50,709 bases of DNA from Dimorphilus gyrociliatus (taxonomy: Eukaryota > Annelida > Polychaeta > Dinophilidae). Below are positions 11,840-22,740 of the stretch, in pieces (positions within the stretch are counted from its first letter, which is position 1; every line of letters begins with the position of its first letter). Location: NCBI GenBank assembly GCA_904063045.1, contig CAJFCJ010000082.1:1-50709 (forward strand). Reading direction: 5' to 3'. Both the position numbers and the translations under genes were made by a program. The notes beneath the pieces are model-generated. The model searched no databases, had not been told where the DNA came from, and worked only from the letters and a program-made list of their open reading frames with translations.

Positions 11840-12046
11840 TTAACAATAGTCATAATTTTCATTTGCTTTAATTTCATTGATTTTATAATCAAGTTTAAAA
11901 CCTTTGGAAATTACATAATTGTAAATTAGTTTTCTAGTCTGTTCAATATAGTTGCTTGCAAAACATCTTTTCGACTCTAAACTCATTGATTTAATGCAAG
12001 ATGCGTAATGTTCGTGATAAGCTCTTTCTGGGATATAATAAAAGGT
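11840..12046 (-). CDS. Unassigned exon-like open segment (68 codons)
   Basis: On the minus strand an acceptor-like ttctaaatag is followed by 68 open codons ending YDYC-stop. It has three cysteines and many aromatic and charged residues, unlike random AT-rich DNA. It lies just downstream of the small cysteine-rich exon at 12115-12264, but that exon ends in its own stop and the phases do not join, so they are probably separate. No family recognised. Confidence 0.28.
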   Translation of the reverse strand, partial: TFYYIPERAYHEHYASCIKSMSLESKRCFASNYIEQTRKLIYNYVISKGFKLDYKINEIKANENYDYC

Positions 12047-12089
12047 CTATTTAGAAAATGTACTTGTGCTTGTAGAGGAAAATTCAAGA

Positions 12090-12335
12090 AATTAAAATTA
12101 AAAACAAATATCAACTAACATGGTTGGCAAAAATCCTGTTGTAGCTTATAACAATCACTATCCATTATGTAAATATCAAGTTTACATAGTTGGTAATTTC
12201 TCAAATGTTGACAAAGAGTAAATGGATCAAATATACCTTTAGATTCTCTTTTCAATTGATCATCCTATTCCATTATACAATCTCCATATAAGCCTTTTTG
12301 GATGCCAGATGCAGTCATTCTTGCGCAATACAATA
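12090..12335. repeat. Duplicated segment, partner at 41378-41630
   Basis: About 245 bp matches 41378-41630 in the same orientation with only scattered substitutions and small gaps. It spans the cysteine-rich exon and its splice acceptor. Similarity stops abruptly near the cctgtattg..cgcaa motif. Confidence 0.85.
12115..12264 (-). CDS. Small cysteine-rich terminal exon (copy 1)
   Basis: After an acceptor (ggaatag, AG at 12265-12266) 49 codons run to TAG at 12115. The segment begins with acidic residues and a dibasic KR, then holds five cysteines spaced C-x8-C-x10-C-x7-C-x2-C and ends in QPC. That suggests a disulfide-rich secreted peptide or the C-terminus of a secreted protein; the spacing is only loosely like a ShK motif and I do not assign it. 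The copy at 41402-41551 keeps frame, acceptor and stop. Upstream exons, including a signal peptide, were not found. Confidence 0.45.
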   Translation of the reverse strand, partial: DDQLKRESKGIFDPFTLCQHLRNYQLCKLDIYIMDSDCYKLQQDFCQPC

Positions 12336-12941
12336 CAGGAAAGAGAATGTTAGCTTCACAGAAAGACATATTATCAGGGATTATCATCATAGATAAAGTA
12401 GAAAATGCCTGTTATAGTTTCGATTTGAATGACTGGCTATCTCCAATACATTCCGATCGTCAAATAGAAAGAATACTTATCGCAACTGGCGGAAATGACA
12501 TCATAACAAAAATTGATGGATCATTTAAAAGAAATTTAGGGCAGAGATTAACAGATAATCATCTATGGATATCAGTTGGGGTTAAGAGAATTCGCAAGAA
12601 TCCATTAGAAATTTTTAACACAAACTGAAAACGTCCAGTTGGTTAGACTGTCAAAGCATGCTAAATGAGGAAACAGTCACCCAAGCAAGCCTGTATAGAT
12701 GATATACAGGAGTTGGTGGCCTAGTTATATATTTTCTTTGATGGTCTATCTGAAGGACAATTATTGAGGTGAAAGCTCTTATTGAAACAAAAATTGAGAA
12801 TTTGCAGAAAATTAGTATTTGTTCAATAGATTTATTGAATAATAAATTATTTGCTGATATTCAAAACAAAGTGGTCGATCGTTTCTTTCTTAAGCGTTTT
12901 ATGTTCAGATATATTGAATGTTCTTTCTAAATAGTTACTGT
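12302..12941 (+). CDS. Unassigned two-segment coding candidate
   Basis: A 108-codon open frame (12302-12628) uses unusually CpG-containing codons and has mixed polar/hydrophobic composition (IERILIATGGND, LGQRLTDNHLWIS). About 150 bp further on, a second open segment (about 12760-12911) ends CSF-stop. Its last 36 codons lie in a block identical to 42052-42181. Whether the two are spliced together is unproven; no domain is recognised, and one or both could be transposon-derived. Confidence 0.25.
12812..12941. repeat. 130-bp block identical to 42052-42181
   Basis: By eye every base from ttagtattt to atagttactg matches the second copy, in the same orientation, while flanking DNA does not. The block is open in one frame in both copies. 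Confidence 0.88.
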
Positions 12942-13344
12942 TTTATGAGAGATGCAAAATGCCATAATATCAGTACTCATATTGTGTGTATCTTCTAGCT
13001 CCATTTTCTCTATCTTTAAGAAATACACAACCTAACTTTCCTATTTTCCTTCTAACATCACAAGCCATCCAGCAATTTTTTCAGTTTTGATATTAAGAGT
13101 GTAACACATGTTATGTTAACCCTGGCTCAAATGTAGATATGTTGGGTTGGATGATCTCTTATTTCAAATTCAGAATTCAAGAGGAGAGAGAAGTGCATTG
13201 AGCAAGAGAAGGAAAGAGAGAGAAAGATTAATTTCTCCTCTTCAAGTATTAATAATCATCTGGACTGAAGTTGGAGATATTTTCCATTAAAACTAGAAAT
13301 TTCACCTCTGAATTGTCCTAAAAGGAAAATATATAGAATAAACA

Positions 13345-13480
13345 AATAGTTTTTATTCTTCTTCTCTAACCTAACCCTAACCCTTAAGATGGGACCCTCC
13401 TAAGAACATATCAACAGTTATCTTATTCCTCCTAACCATTTCCTAGCCTGAAATCTAACTTTCAAATATTTCATTTATGG
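13345..13480 (+). repeat. Dispersed repeat with telomere-like CCCTAA core
   Basis: Contains ctaacctaaccctaaccctta (about 13366-13386) followed by a T/C-rich stretch with ctaaccatttcctagcc. The same order, CCCTAA tract then a cctaacc..ttcctagcc-like tail, recurs near 15.8, 40.4 and 47.8 kb, all in plus orientation. A dispersed repeat carrying telomere-like units is more likely than a fossil chromosome end. Confidence 0.5.
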
Positions 13481-13623
13481 CCGTTGTCAACTGGTGGTTA
13501 TTTTGCCCCAATAACCACCCAGCAAAGGTTCGTGGTTATAGTAAACAGCAACAAAAAAAATCATGGCATCAATTAGTTATTCCAGTGTGTTTCTTTGTTC
13601 TTAAATAAGAAATAGGTCACGAA

Positions 13624-15210
13624 ATGATGAAATGCGAAGATAAAGTATTGAATTTAAGAGAAGCCGATAAAAATAAAGAAATAGAAGATGGACTATCAAA
13701 AATTTGTATTAGATTTATTGAATTGTCAATTAAAGTCAATTTGAAGATCATAGAATTTAAAAATTGCAATCTTAATGATAAAAAATGTTTTAATATTGGA
13801 AATATGTTGAAAAATTGTTACAATATCGAAAAATTCAGCCTATCTAAGGAGAGGAATACAGGTAAAAGTTTAATGTATATTTGTGATGGACTCGCCCAAT
13901 CGGCTAATACATTAAAATCGCTTAGATTCCCTTTTTGTCATCTAACCGGAAGTCAGTGTAGATATATTGGAAATTTAATAATTCAATGTAAACGAATAGA
14001 AATAGTTGAATTAATAGGAAATGATAAAATGGGAGACGGATTATCAAATATTTGCGCTAGTCTTATCCAATCATCGAATAGTTTGAAATCTCTTAATCTG
14101 AGTTGGTGTGATTTAGACGAGAATCAATGTAGTAGTATTGAAAATTTATTTGAAAATTGTTCCAAAATTGAGATAATCTCTTTTACCGGAAATGATCGGA
14201 TGGGAGATGGATTATCAAATATTTTTATCAAATTGATTAAATCGTGGAAATATTTAAAAAAAATCTATTTATGCAAATGTAAGCTATGGGAAAATCAGTG
14301 TAAAAGCTTGGGAATATTGTTAAGTAGTTGTTCAAATATTCAAAAACTGAATCTCAGTAAAAATGAAAATATGGGAAATGGTATAATGGAGATTTGTAAA
14401 GGTCTCGTCCAATCATCGACCAGTTTAGAAAGATTTATTCTATCCCATTGTAATTTGGATGAAATCCACGCAAAATCAATTGGAAGAATGTTAAAAATGT
14501 GTTCAAAACTAGAGAAAATTTCTCTAATTAGAAACAGTAAACTTGGTGACGAACTATCGGAAATTTGCGAAGGTTTAAATCAGTCGTTGCACACGTTGAA
14601 TAGCTTTCAATTCGGTTCAAGAAAATTGAACGAAATTCAATGCGTCTACATTGAAAATTTATTGAAAAAATGTTATAAAATTAAAAAAATAAAACTAAGC
14701 TATTCGACAAACATGAATAATGGAATTTTAAAAATTTGTAATGGATTAGAACAGTCGTTGAGTACAATTCAAATAATCTGTTTTGTGAATTGTAATTTGA
14801 ATGAAAATCACTGTTCAAGAATTGGATATCTGATAAAGAATTGTCCTAATATTCAGACATTAAATCTAAGTGGTAATAGAAATATGAAGAATGGAATAAT
14901 AGACATTTGCGATGGACTTGTTCAATCGTCAAAAACAATAAAACATATTGATTTTAGTAAATGTAAATTGACTATAGATAATTTTCAAACAATTGGAAAT
15001 ATGCTCAGAGTTTGCTTAAAACTTGAAACAGTTAAATTTCAAAAGAATAGACAAATGAAATACCAGTTTTTACACTTTTTTAATGGACTTTTTCATAATG
15101 GATATAATTTAAAATTTGCTGATTTTAGATTTTGTTTATTAACTTTACGTCAAATTCAAAACATTGAAAATACTTTAAAGAATTATGCAAATTTACAACT
15201 AATCACTTAG
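13624..15210 (+). CDS. LRR-only protein, ribonuclease-inhibitor-type repeats, intronless
   Basis: A single 528-residue open frame from ATGATG at 13624 consists almost wholly of ~57-residue units. Each carries (N/H/K)C-x-L-x-x-x-(Q/H)C, then (N/S)IGNL(L/I)..C..I, LS-G/K-N-x-x-MG, and GL(V/L)QSS. These are double RI-type LRRs with the same period and landmark residues as the NLR at 2.7-7.4 kb, but more diverged from each other (8-9 units). There is no NACHT, signal peptide or transmembrane segment, so a cytosolic protein-binding role is likely. Unlike the NLR, codons here are rich in CpG. It could be a free-standing regulator, a decoy, or a former NLR that lost its ATPase; no NACHT debris is visible upstream. 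Confidence 0.85.
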   Translation: MMKCEDKVLNLREADKNKEIEDGLSKICIRFIELSIKVNLKIIEFKNCNLNDKKCFNIGNMLKNCYNIEKFSLSKERNTGKSLMYICDGLAQSANTLKSLRFPFCHLTGSQCRYIGNLIIQCKRIEIVELIGNDKMGDGLSNICASLIQSSNSLKSLNLSWCDLDENQCSSIENLFENCSKIEIISFTGNDRMGDGLSNIFIKLIKSWKYLKKIYLCKCKLWENQCKSLGILLSSCSNIQKLNLSKNENMGNGIMEICKGLVQSSTSLERFILSHCNLDEIHAKSIGRMLKMCSKLEKISLIRNSKLGDELSEICEGLNQSLHTLNSFQFGSRKLNEIQCVYIENLLKKCYKIKKIKLSYSTNMNNGILKICNGLEQSLSTIQIICFVNCNLNENHCSRIGYLIKNCPNIQTLNLSGNRNMKNGIIDICDGLVQSSKTIKHIDFSKCKLTIDNFQTIGNMLRVCLKLETVKFQKNRQMKYQFLHFFNGLFHNGYNLKFADFRFCLLTLRQIQNIENTLKNYANLQLIT

Positions 15211-16019
15211 GCCTCTAAATGTCTCGTCTATTGGATACGATCTTAAAACGAGGTTGTAGTAGAAAGTTTTGCTGTGTTTCCTTTGTAGTAGCTTCTTTAT
15301 AAATGTACCTATTGAAACAATGTCCTCTTTTTCATTGACTTCCGTTTTATAGTAAATATTTCTAATGTTTAAAATATATTTCTGTGTAGGAAGCTTGTAA
15401 ATAAAAAAAGAGAAGAAAAAGAGAATTTTTTTTATAGGCTTATGCAAGCAAATATCTATTATTATAACTTTACTTCTATACAAAGGCTATTTATTGAAAA
15501 TTGCCCTTTGAATGAAAAATTTTGTGAATGAGTCATCATTATTCCAGTTGTTACACTTTTAATAGTTTTCAGCATTTCATTTCCACTGAGGAATATATTG
15601 GATAGTTTCACTTTCTTGTATGATAAGGGTAAAGTCACATTTCCCAGATTATAGTTTGTTAAATTACAATAAAACAGAGATGCTATACAAAAAAATTGAT
15701 TAGTTTGTCATTAGTTTATCCTAACCATAACTTTTCAGAGTATGGAAGAAAACGTCCCAATTTTTTTGATATTTTTGCCCTAACCCTAACCCTAACCCCC
15801 AACAAGATTCTTTCCACTTTTCTTCCTAATCTTCAGTTCATCAATTGTAAAATATTAAAGTAAAAATCTTCCTAGAAATTTTCAAAATCTTACCCTAACC
15901 CTACTGAACCGTTTTCTTCCAATCTCAACTTTTTATACCTTTAACAAAGCTTTTATCCCTGATCTCTTCATCTCTACAATGTCTATACCATACAGATAAG
16001 ATAAGAATTCATTGATTAA
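15211..16019. other. Intergenic, contains telomere-like repeat
   Basis: Between the + strand LRR gene and the end of the minus-strand GPCR gene. It holds ccctaaccctaaccctaaccccc at about 15778-15800 and a second short taccctaaccctac at about 15892-15905. An open minus-strand frame at 15.2-15.5 kb has no recognisable content. Confidence 0.5.
15730..15935 (+). repeat. Dispersed repeat with CCCTAA core
   Basis: Three and a half CCCTAA units at about 15778-15800, then cttcctaatcttcag.. and another short CCCTAACCCTA (about 15893-15903). Same family and orientation as the copies at 13.37, 40.42 and 47.80 kb. Confidence 0.5.
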
Positions 16020-19000
16020 CTAAAAAGAACTATACAACCTTCTCTCTCTAAACTTTTTCTTATAACTGAAATATTCATTAATCACAAACAGAAACGGATT
16101 TAAAATTGAATTTAACGGCAACAAAAGCGAAATGATCAAACTCATTTGACGATTACTCATTTCAATATCATAGAAGAGAGATGATATTCCTTTATAAAGA
16201 AAAAACAATTGCAAAATATCTTTTTGTTTTGTTTTGTTTTGATTTTTTTTACCTAAAATCGAAAAAACTATCCAAACAGTAACATTTGAAACTGTAATAA
16301 GTACAATACTAGTTTTTAACTTTTTCCCTTTATCGCTCTTTTGGCGATTGTTTAATATTTTAAATGATATTCTAATAGTTCTCGTAATATTTATATATAA
16401 AAGACCAATAATTAAACTTATACATGGTGAAAATATACTGAAAAGTGTGAACGATACTATCCAATCACTCGCTCTTTCTTTCCTCATATGAACATAAAAA
16501 CAGATTGGAGTATGATTGTAAATTATCTACAGGTGAAGGTGATGAGTTAATCCGTTAATCCTCCTAATTCGCTTACTAACCGGATTATAGGCTAATGGGA
16601 TTACCGATAGAATCAGGCAAAAGATTATTGCTGAAGGAATAAGGACAATGGCGTATTTTTGAAAAATTGATTTGTCAAATGGGCTAACAACAGCCTGGTG
16701 TCTCTCCAATGTAATGAGTAGTGTACTAATAGATGATAATACCAGTGAAAATGTCATAAATGTACCTAACATTTGGCAAAGTGAGCCGTTTCTCCAAGTG
16801 TCGTCATTCTCCAGATAGGAATTTGAAAAGTACATATCCACAATACCAATGATAAGAATATAGAGAGATATGCAAGAATCGCCAAATCTCATTAGTAATT
16901 GATAATATTTAAGCTCTTTAGAAAATTTGATATTGATAATAAATGATAACAGATTTCCAAATACACCAACAATTCCAAAAAACCAAAAGATAAATCTTAT
17001 CAAATTTGAACTTAGTAATCTATCGCAATTGAAAAATGCTTGTACAGATGGCGAACAGTCAACGTGTTTTCCAATAGTCTTCCATACTAGACAGCAAAAC
17101 TGGAATTTATCCCCAAAAATCCTCTTAATCCTTACTAAACCTACTAGACTATTCCTTAATTGTAATAATACAATATAAGATTTGTTTATGTAAAGATATT
17201 CAAGATTATTTAAATATTTAAATGATTGCACTTCAATGATTTGTATTTTACATTTAGAAATTTTGAAAGTGTTCAAGCGTTTCAAACTTTTGAAATAACT
17301 CTTTCTAATAATTGTTATATTTGTATAGGAAATGTCCAAATATCTTAAATTTCTACTAGAATTCATGTATTGTAGACCAACAATGTAATTGTGAGATATG
17401 TCAAGGTATTGTAAAAGGGTCAAGGACGAATTCAAACTGATAGCATTTTCCTCTGTACTTGCATTGCGAAGTGTTAAATTGAGTAGATTTGGGAAAAAGT
17501 TTAAAGAGAAATGAGAAGGATTTTCATCATTTTCAATATGCAAAGAGAACAAATGAATTGCTGTAGAGTTGTAACCAATTGGCATTGCGCCAAAAATTGT
17601 TATTTTCTTGAAAATACTTAAATAATTCATAGGCTTTTTAACAATTAAATTTGCGGTAAATTTGCAGTAAATTTCATCAATCGAAATAACATTACAATAT
17701 TCGTAATCATTCGTAATTTGGCTTAATGAACAGAGAAGTTCATCACTTCCCCAATTGCAGTCAACAATACCATTGCAAACATTTGTTACGGGGATAAAAC
17801 GATTTTGATTTCTGCATTTGAAATGTTGTTTTGGTAAGAAATTTTCTAAATGAAAAATGATTATAGATGATAAATTCTCTCTCTCTCTCTTTACAAACCG
17901 CAGTCACTCTCATCATCACCAAAGTAACAGTCACGAATACCGTCGCATATCTGTTGAATTAAAATGCAATAGTTTTCTCTATAACAAAGGTATTGGCTTG
18001 AAGGACAAGTTGTCCTAATACAAGAGGAATTTATCAAGAATAAATCAGTCAATGGAAGATTTAACGAGGTTTTATGAAAATAGCAAGAGCTCTTATTAGG
18101 CTGAAACGCTTTCCTCACTTCGCTTTCCTCATTTTGACAGTCAACTTTTCCATCATCCTTGGTTTGAATGGGTAAACATATATCGCGACATTTAAATTGA
18201 AAATTGCTGTTGCAACCTATAAATATAAACTTTTGGATTAGGATTATCTCGTCCTTACTCATCTCCATAACCTGTTTGATATTTTTTTAATAAAGATCCC
18301 CTTTGAAGACAAATTTCATCACTTTCGTCAAAACAATTTTTCTCATTATCGCATATTTTATAAGAATTGACGCATTGTTTGTTTTTACACTCTCTATATG
18401 TAAGAGAGAAAAAGGAGTGAGTAGTTTTAAAAATATAAACTGGTAATAAAAAACAGGTGAACTAACGTAAAATTTCCAAAACAGTCTTCTCTCTCTGCAG
18501 ATAGATAGATTTTCATTTGTTTAAACAGATGATATATATATTTGAAAACTACTCAACTGCAATAATACTCGTCAGAATTATCCGAACAGTCTTGTTGAAA
18601 ATTACAAACTTTCAAATAGTTGATTGATTGATTTATATTGAAACATTGAAAATTAAATATATTTTTCGAATTGCATTCTTCTTCATCCTCGTTCGTTACG
18701 CAATCGTTAACTCCATCACAAACGTACGCCATATTCACATAAATACGACTTTTATAACAAAAATACAAGTTTGAATGCTTGCTTGAATTTTTTAAATGAA
18801 CAATTTCCAAATTGTAATTGATTTTAATGTCTAAAAAAGAAGAAACAAATTTTTTTTTAGTTTTAATTTTCATATTTTTCCTTTTTGTTAATTTTTTTTT
18901 ACAAACTTTGAAATTTTTGACAAACAACAAAATAGTTGAATATTTTAAAACAATTTATAATTTTATGTTTTAAATTTTGATAGAAATTCTGTCTGGAAAA

Positions 19001-21678
19001 AACAGAAAAAAGATTTGAATTATTAGCTTTCTACGCCAACCACTCCACCCCCTCCACCCCTGGCTTGGGGGAATTGAAACAATTCAATAACTTACGCTTT
19101 TATCATAATCTCTTCTCTACTATATTTTGTTGCCAGGGAGGCGTAATAACCGTATAAATCATAATCAGACTGCAAAAAATTCCATTGAATAATATTAATA
19201 GGCCTATACTAAATGAAAGAGATTGTTCCTGACCGGATATTCGATTAGTAGGCATTTAGTTTCGCCAATTTTTGCGGTATCGTCATATTTTGTTAGTGAG
19301 TATTGTTGAGAATTGATGGTTTTAAAAATTTCAAGTTTCTTTGGCATAAAAGAAAGGAAGAGAAAGGAATATATTCAAGTGAAGAGAAGAGAGCTATAGC
19401 CTTAACACTTACATTCGTATTTATGTATAATGGTAAATTGGCACTTGTTCCACTAGTTGTTACATAAATTACTCTTCCTTTGAAGATTTTCATATTGAAA
19501 TTGACTGTTTTTTTTACCAATGGTATACCAGTTTTCATTAAATATATAATATAGTTTGTCTTTTGCATTAAACTTACCAACGAATGGTAGGAATATGTCG
19601 ATTTGTTTATCGAATTCCTTTATAAGTGAGGAGTTTAAAGACGCTTCTAAAACCTTTAGAACAAAAGCTTTCTTAATTGTTGGATAATCTGCTATAGTAA
19701 GATTTCTTTGTCGGCAAAATGATTCAATACCAATTGGACTTAATTTATAACTGTTATAGAAGATATAATAGCAAACATCGTATATAATTAATACATTTTC
19801 GCCTGAACATTCGTGTTGTTGTTTTTTAAAAAAAAAACTTTTTGAATTGTTTGAACATTGAATAAAATATTTAAAAAACATCCTTTCCTCCATATCTAAT
19901 TGTAGTATTTCCCTACAAAGACAAACATTTTAATATGCTACAACTATTCGTAACCTTGAACTTTGAATTATTTAACTCGTTAATAGAATAACAGTCGTAG
20001 AGCGTCTCCGCCTCGTTGCCGCATTGGAATGTTCTATAAGAGGCCCTTGACTTTGCTTCCCTGGCTCCAAAAAATCTATCAAATCTAAAAGCGTCCTCTT
20101 CTATTAACGTTCCGTATTGAAAATTGAATGACGAGCATATAAATTGCGTTTCGTGAAAGTATAAGAATCTAAAATCAGTCCAATTTGAGTAGTGTTTAAT
20201 CTGAAATCTTCCGGCAAACAATTGATAAGAGTGCTGAACGCCGTAATTTAAAATTACGCTATCGTTGGCAAATAATCTAAAAGCTATTAACGATTAACAT
20301 ATCACGTGACCAATTATATATCTGCTTGAATTCTATTATTATTAATAAATACAAACACATTTTAGGCTTATGACAAACTGGTTGAATGATAAATAAACTC
20401 CTGTTATCATTCGAGTAAGAAATTTCGCAATTTTTCAATTTATTATCAGCGAAATCACAGTTTTTCAAATATGGCATTATTCCTGTTTTCTATATTTAAA
20501 AATTTAAAATATGACAAACAAATAAACATGTAAACAAACCTCTTTATCGTATTTATGTATAGGGCAACCACTTTCATTAGATTGTAATATGAATTGTTGG
20601 CAGATGCTTGAACAATAGGCATTATGTTTATTGGAGTCATCATTGAGTAATAACAACGCTCCGTAGGTCTTTGACTCTATATAATACTGTACAGGAGACG
20701 CCGTAAGGAATGATAAGAAATAGCGAACCAAACTATTCGCTTCTTTAATGTTTTTAATTGAAAAATCTAGAGAGACGGTGATAATTTCAAAAAGTTTTTC
20801 TCATTTAGATAATCGAACATAAAGAACCTTGCAAATCGTAATAAGTACAAATGATTGGTTCGCCTATAAGTTGACCCGTTCTAATAAAGGTGTAACTCAA
20901 AATGCCATTATAAATCAACCCTCCTTCCGGTGATAATTTCCGTTCAAGTTCTATTGGATATTGTACGATAAAGTTGTAAAGTCTGCAGATTTTCTGTACT
21001 GGAACTTGAAAGGCGGTAACGTTGTAGTAGACTTCCTTTAGTTTAAAATATAATTTATAAACATTGTCTTTTAATTTAATGGCAAACATTGCTGGAAAAA
21101 AAAAGTGGTTTTTTTTTTGAATGAATGAATGAATGAATTAATTAACAAACGCAAAAGATAATGAAATTAGAAATTCTTATACTTTCATTTAGGCAATTTA
21201 AATACAATCCATCAACTGAGTTGGAATTGTTATAGATTCTTCTGAAAGAACTAAATTCTTAGTTTCACCTTGTTTTTTGTCTTACAATCGCTATTGTTTT
21301 TTTGACATACTTGTAGGAACAGCATGATTTTTCACCCTTGTACACTATTTCAAGGATATTCGCTCTACGATCGTTTATCTTCCAACGGTAAGATAGGGAA
21401 TGCATTGAATTGACACCGGCCATATTACACAACTTAGTAAGCCAGATAGTTGGAATATTACTCTTATACAATACTAGAAAAATTGTTGTATTCCCTCCAA
21501 AACTGGCTTTTAAAATTCCTTCATTCTTTGGATTTTTATTACTTGTACGTAATAGAGAAAACGTAATATTTGACGTTCTTTCTTCACTATTCAATTGATA
21601 AAATTGATTATAAATTACCAATAAAATAATGAACCAATTGAAAATTGGATAAACCATGACAAATGTTACAATAAACAA
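16020..21678 (-). CDS. GRL101-like modular receptor A: PAN-like? - SRCR - CTLD - LDLa x6 - LRR - 7TM GPCR
   Basis: Multi-exon minus-strand gene. A signal peptide follows ATG 21678 (exon 1 to about 21286). Later exons give a possible PAN-like segment (20.3-20.7 kb), an SRCR domain (19.9-20.3 kb, with FQCGNEAETLYDC), and a degenerate CTLD (19.4-19.9 kb). Six LDLa modules (C-D-G-x-x-DC..DE-x-x-C) follow at 18.9-17.7 kb. LRRs (17.64-17.1 kb) lead into an LGR hinge (FQFCC..CSPS) and seven helices ending in LNPFLF. Two frame-preserving introns lie in the 7TM part: 16530-16483 (48 nt, carrying the TAG) and 16252-16190 (63 nt, open). Joined there, LHLKERASDW matches LHLTNERVSGW in receptor B. The family couples ectodomain sensing to G proteins; the ligand is unknown. 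CpG-rich. Smaller exon edges are approximate. Confidence 0.85.
17876..17893. repeat. CT microsatellite in an intron of receptor A
   Basis: A short run of alternating CT/TC overlaps the donor side of the intron between two LDLa exons. Confidence 0.6.
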
Positions 21679-22740
21679 TTTTTGACAGCAAAAGAAGAAT
21701 AAAAGAAAATAAAGTGTGCAATATTTTAATTAGATTAATTGTTTTATTTTTTATTTTCGCATAGGCCTATCGTCGTTTCAAAAAAGTAAGAAATCATATA
21801 TGAAGTTTAAGGTTTTCATTACCATTTTACTTTAACTTAATTTAATTTTCTTTTTTTTTTTATTTTCTACTTTTATCTCATAAGACGTGATTTTTAAAAT
21901 GTAATACTTCAATAGGCCTAGATTTACTGCTGAGGTAGGTTATTGACCTAAATATTTTATAACTAAAAAATTATCATTTTCACATCAAATTCAGCCTAAC
22001 ACAATTTTCAATCGCAAAACTCTATTACAATTATATTATATAAAAAAAAAACAATTATTGTCACGTGACACTGTGTCGTGTTTTTTTCAACATTTTTTTA
22101 GCAATCAAATTATTATTTCATCTATATTTACACTTGTTAAATAGTAGAAATTCTGAATTTTTATGGACACTGTAAAATTAATATTTTTAGGAATAACTTT
22201 TGAAATGCTAACGGTAATTTTGTCATTACGCAGAGTAATTTTATCGTAACGATGTCAAAATCCATTAATTTAAATAACAACCCATTTGTTGGATTAGGAA
22301 AATTGATTGATTGATTGATTTTGTTTCATTGCTTATTAAATACAAACAAATTTAAACTTTACTATCATTATCTTTACATAGAATACAAATTGACTTTTCT
22401 TGAAATTACGTAATAATATTCTTATTTGATGCCATTTTTCTAAAACTTGAAACAACTTTCTTATTAATTTAAGCTGATTTTCAAAAATTTTTTCATTCTA
22501 TTATCAGAAATTTTATAATAATAGCTTAGCTCTTCACAATTCTCTTCAAAGAACATGCCTTCGTTAATCGATTTATTAAGTAGATTTAACACTGCAAAAA
22601 AATGTTTTCTACCGTTAAAATATCAATCGCAATTTTGAAAATTCAATGATTTTTTATTATTACTGACAATTCTGTTTAAAATCTTGAATTATAGCATTTT
22701 GAATTGATTTTCTATATTTAAAAACTAAACATTTGGCTTG
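21679..22740. other. Intergenic region between receptors A and B
   Basis: AT-rich DNA between the start of receptor A and the 3' end of receptor B. It must hold the receptor A promoter and any receptor B 3' UTR. Two TAGGCCTA-type octamers occur (about 21764 and 21913). No other gene is visible. Confidence 0.5.

Noticed and set aside
12115-12264. ShK toxin-type domain assignment for the small cysteine-rich exon
   Set aside because: The spacing of the middle cysteines (7 residues between the third and fourth) does not fit, so no family was assigned.
15778-15800. Ancient telomere or chromosome fusion point
   Set aside because: Only three to four units, and several similar tracts occur with matching flanks elsewhere in the window, all in one orientation; a dispersed repeat explains them better.
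16527-16529. In-frame TAG between TM4 and TM5 of receptor A, first read as an inactivating stop
   Set aside because: A 48-nt GTAGAT...GAG intron removes it in frame and the joined sequence LHLKERASDW matches the aligned part of receptor B.
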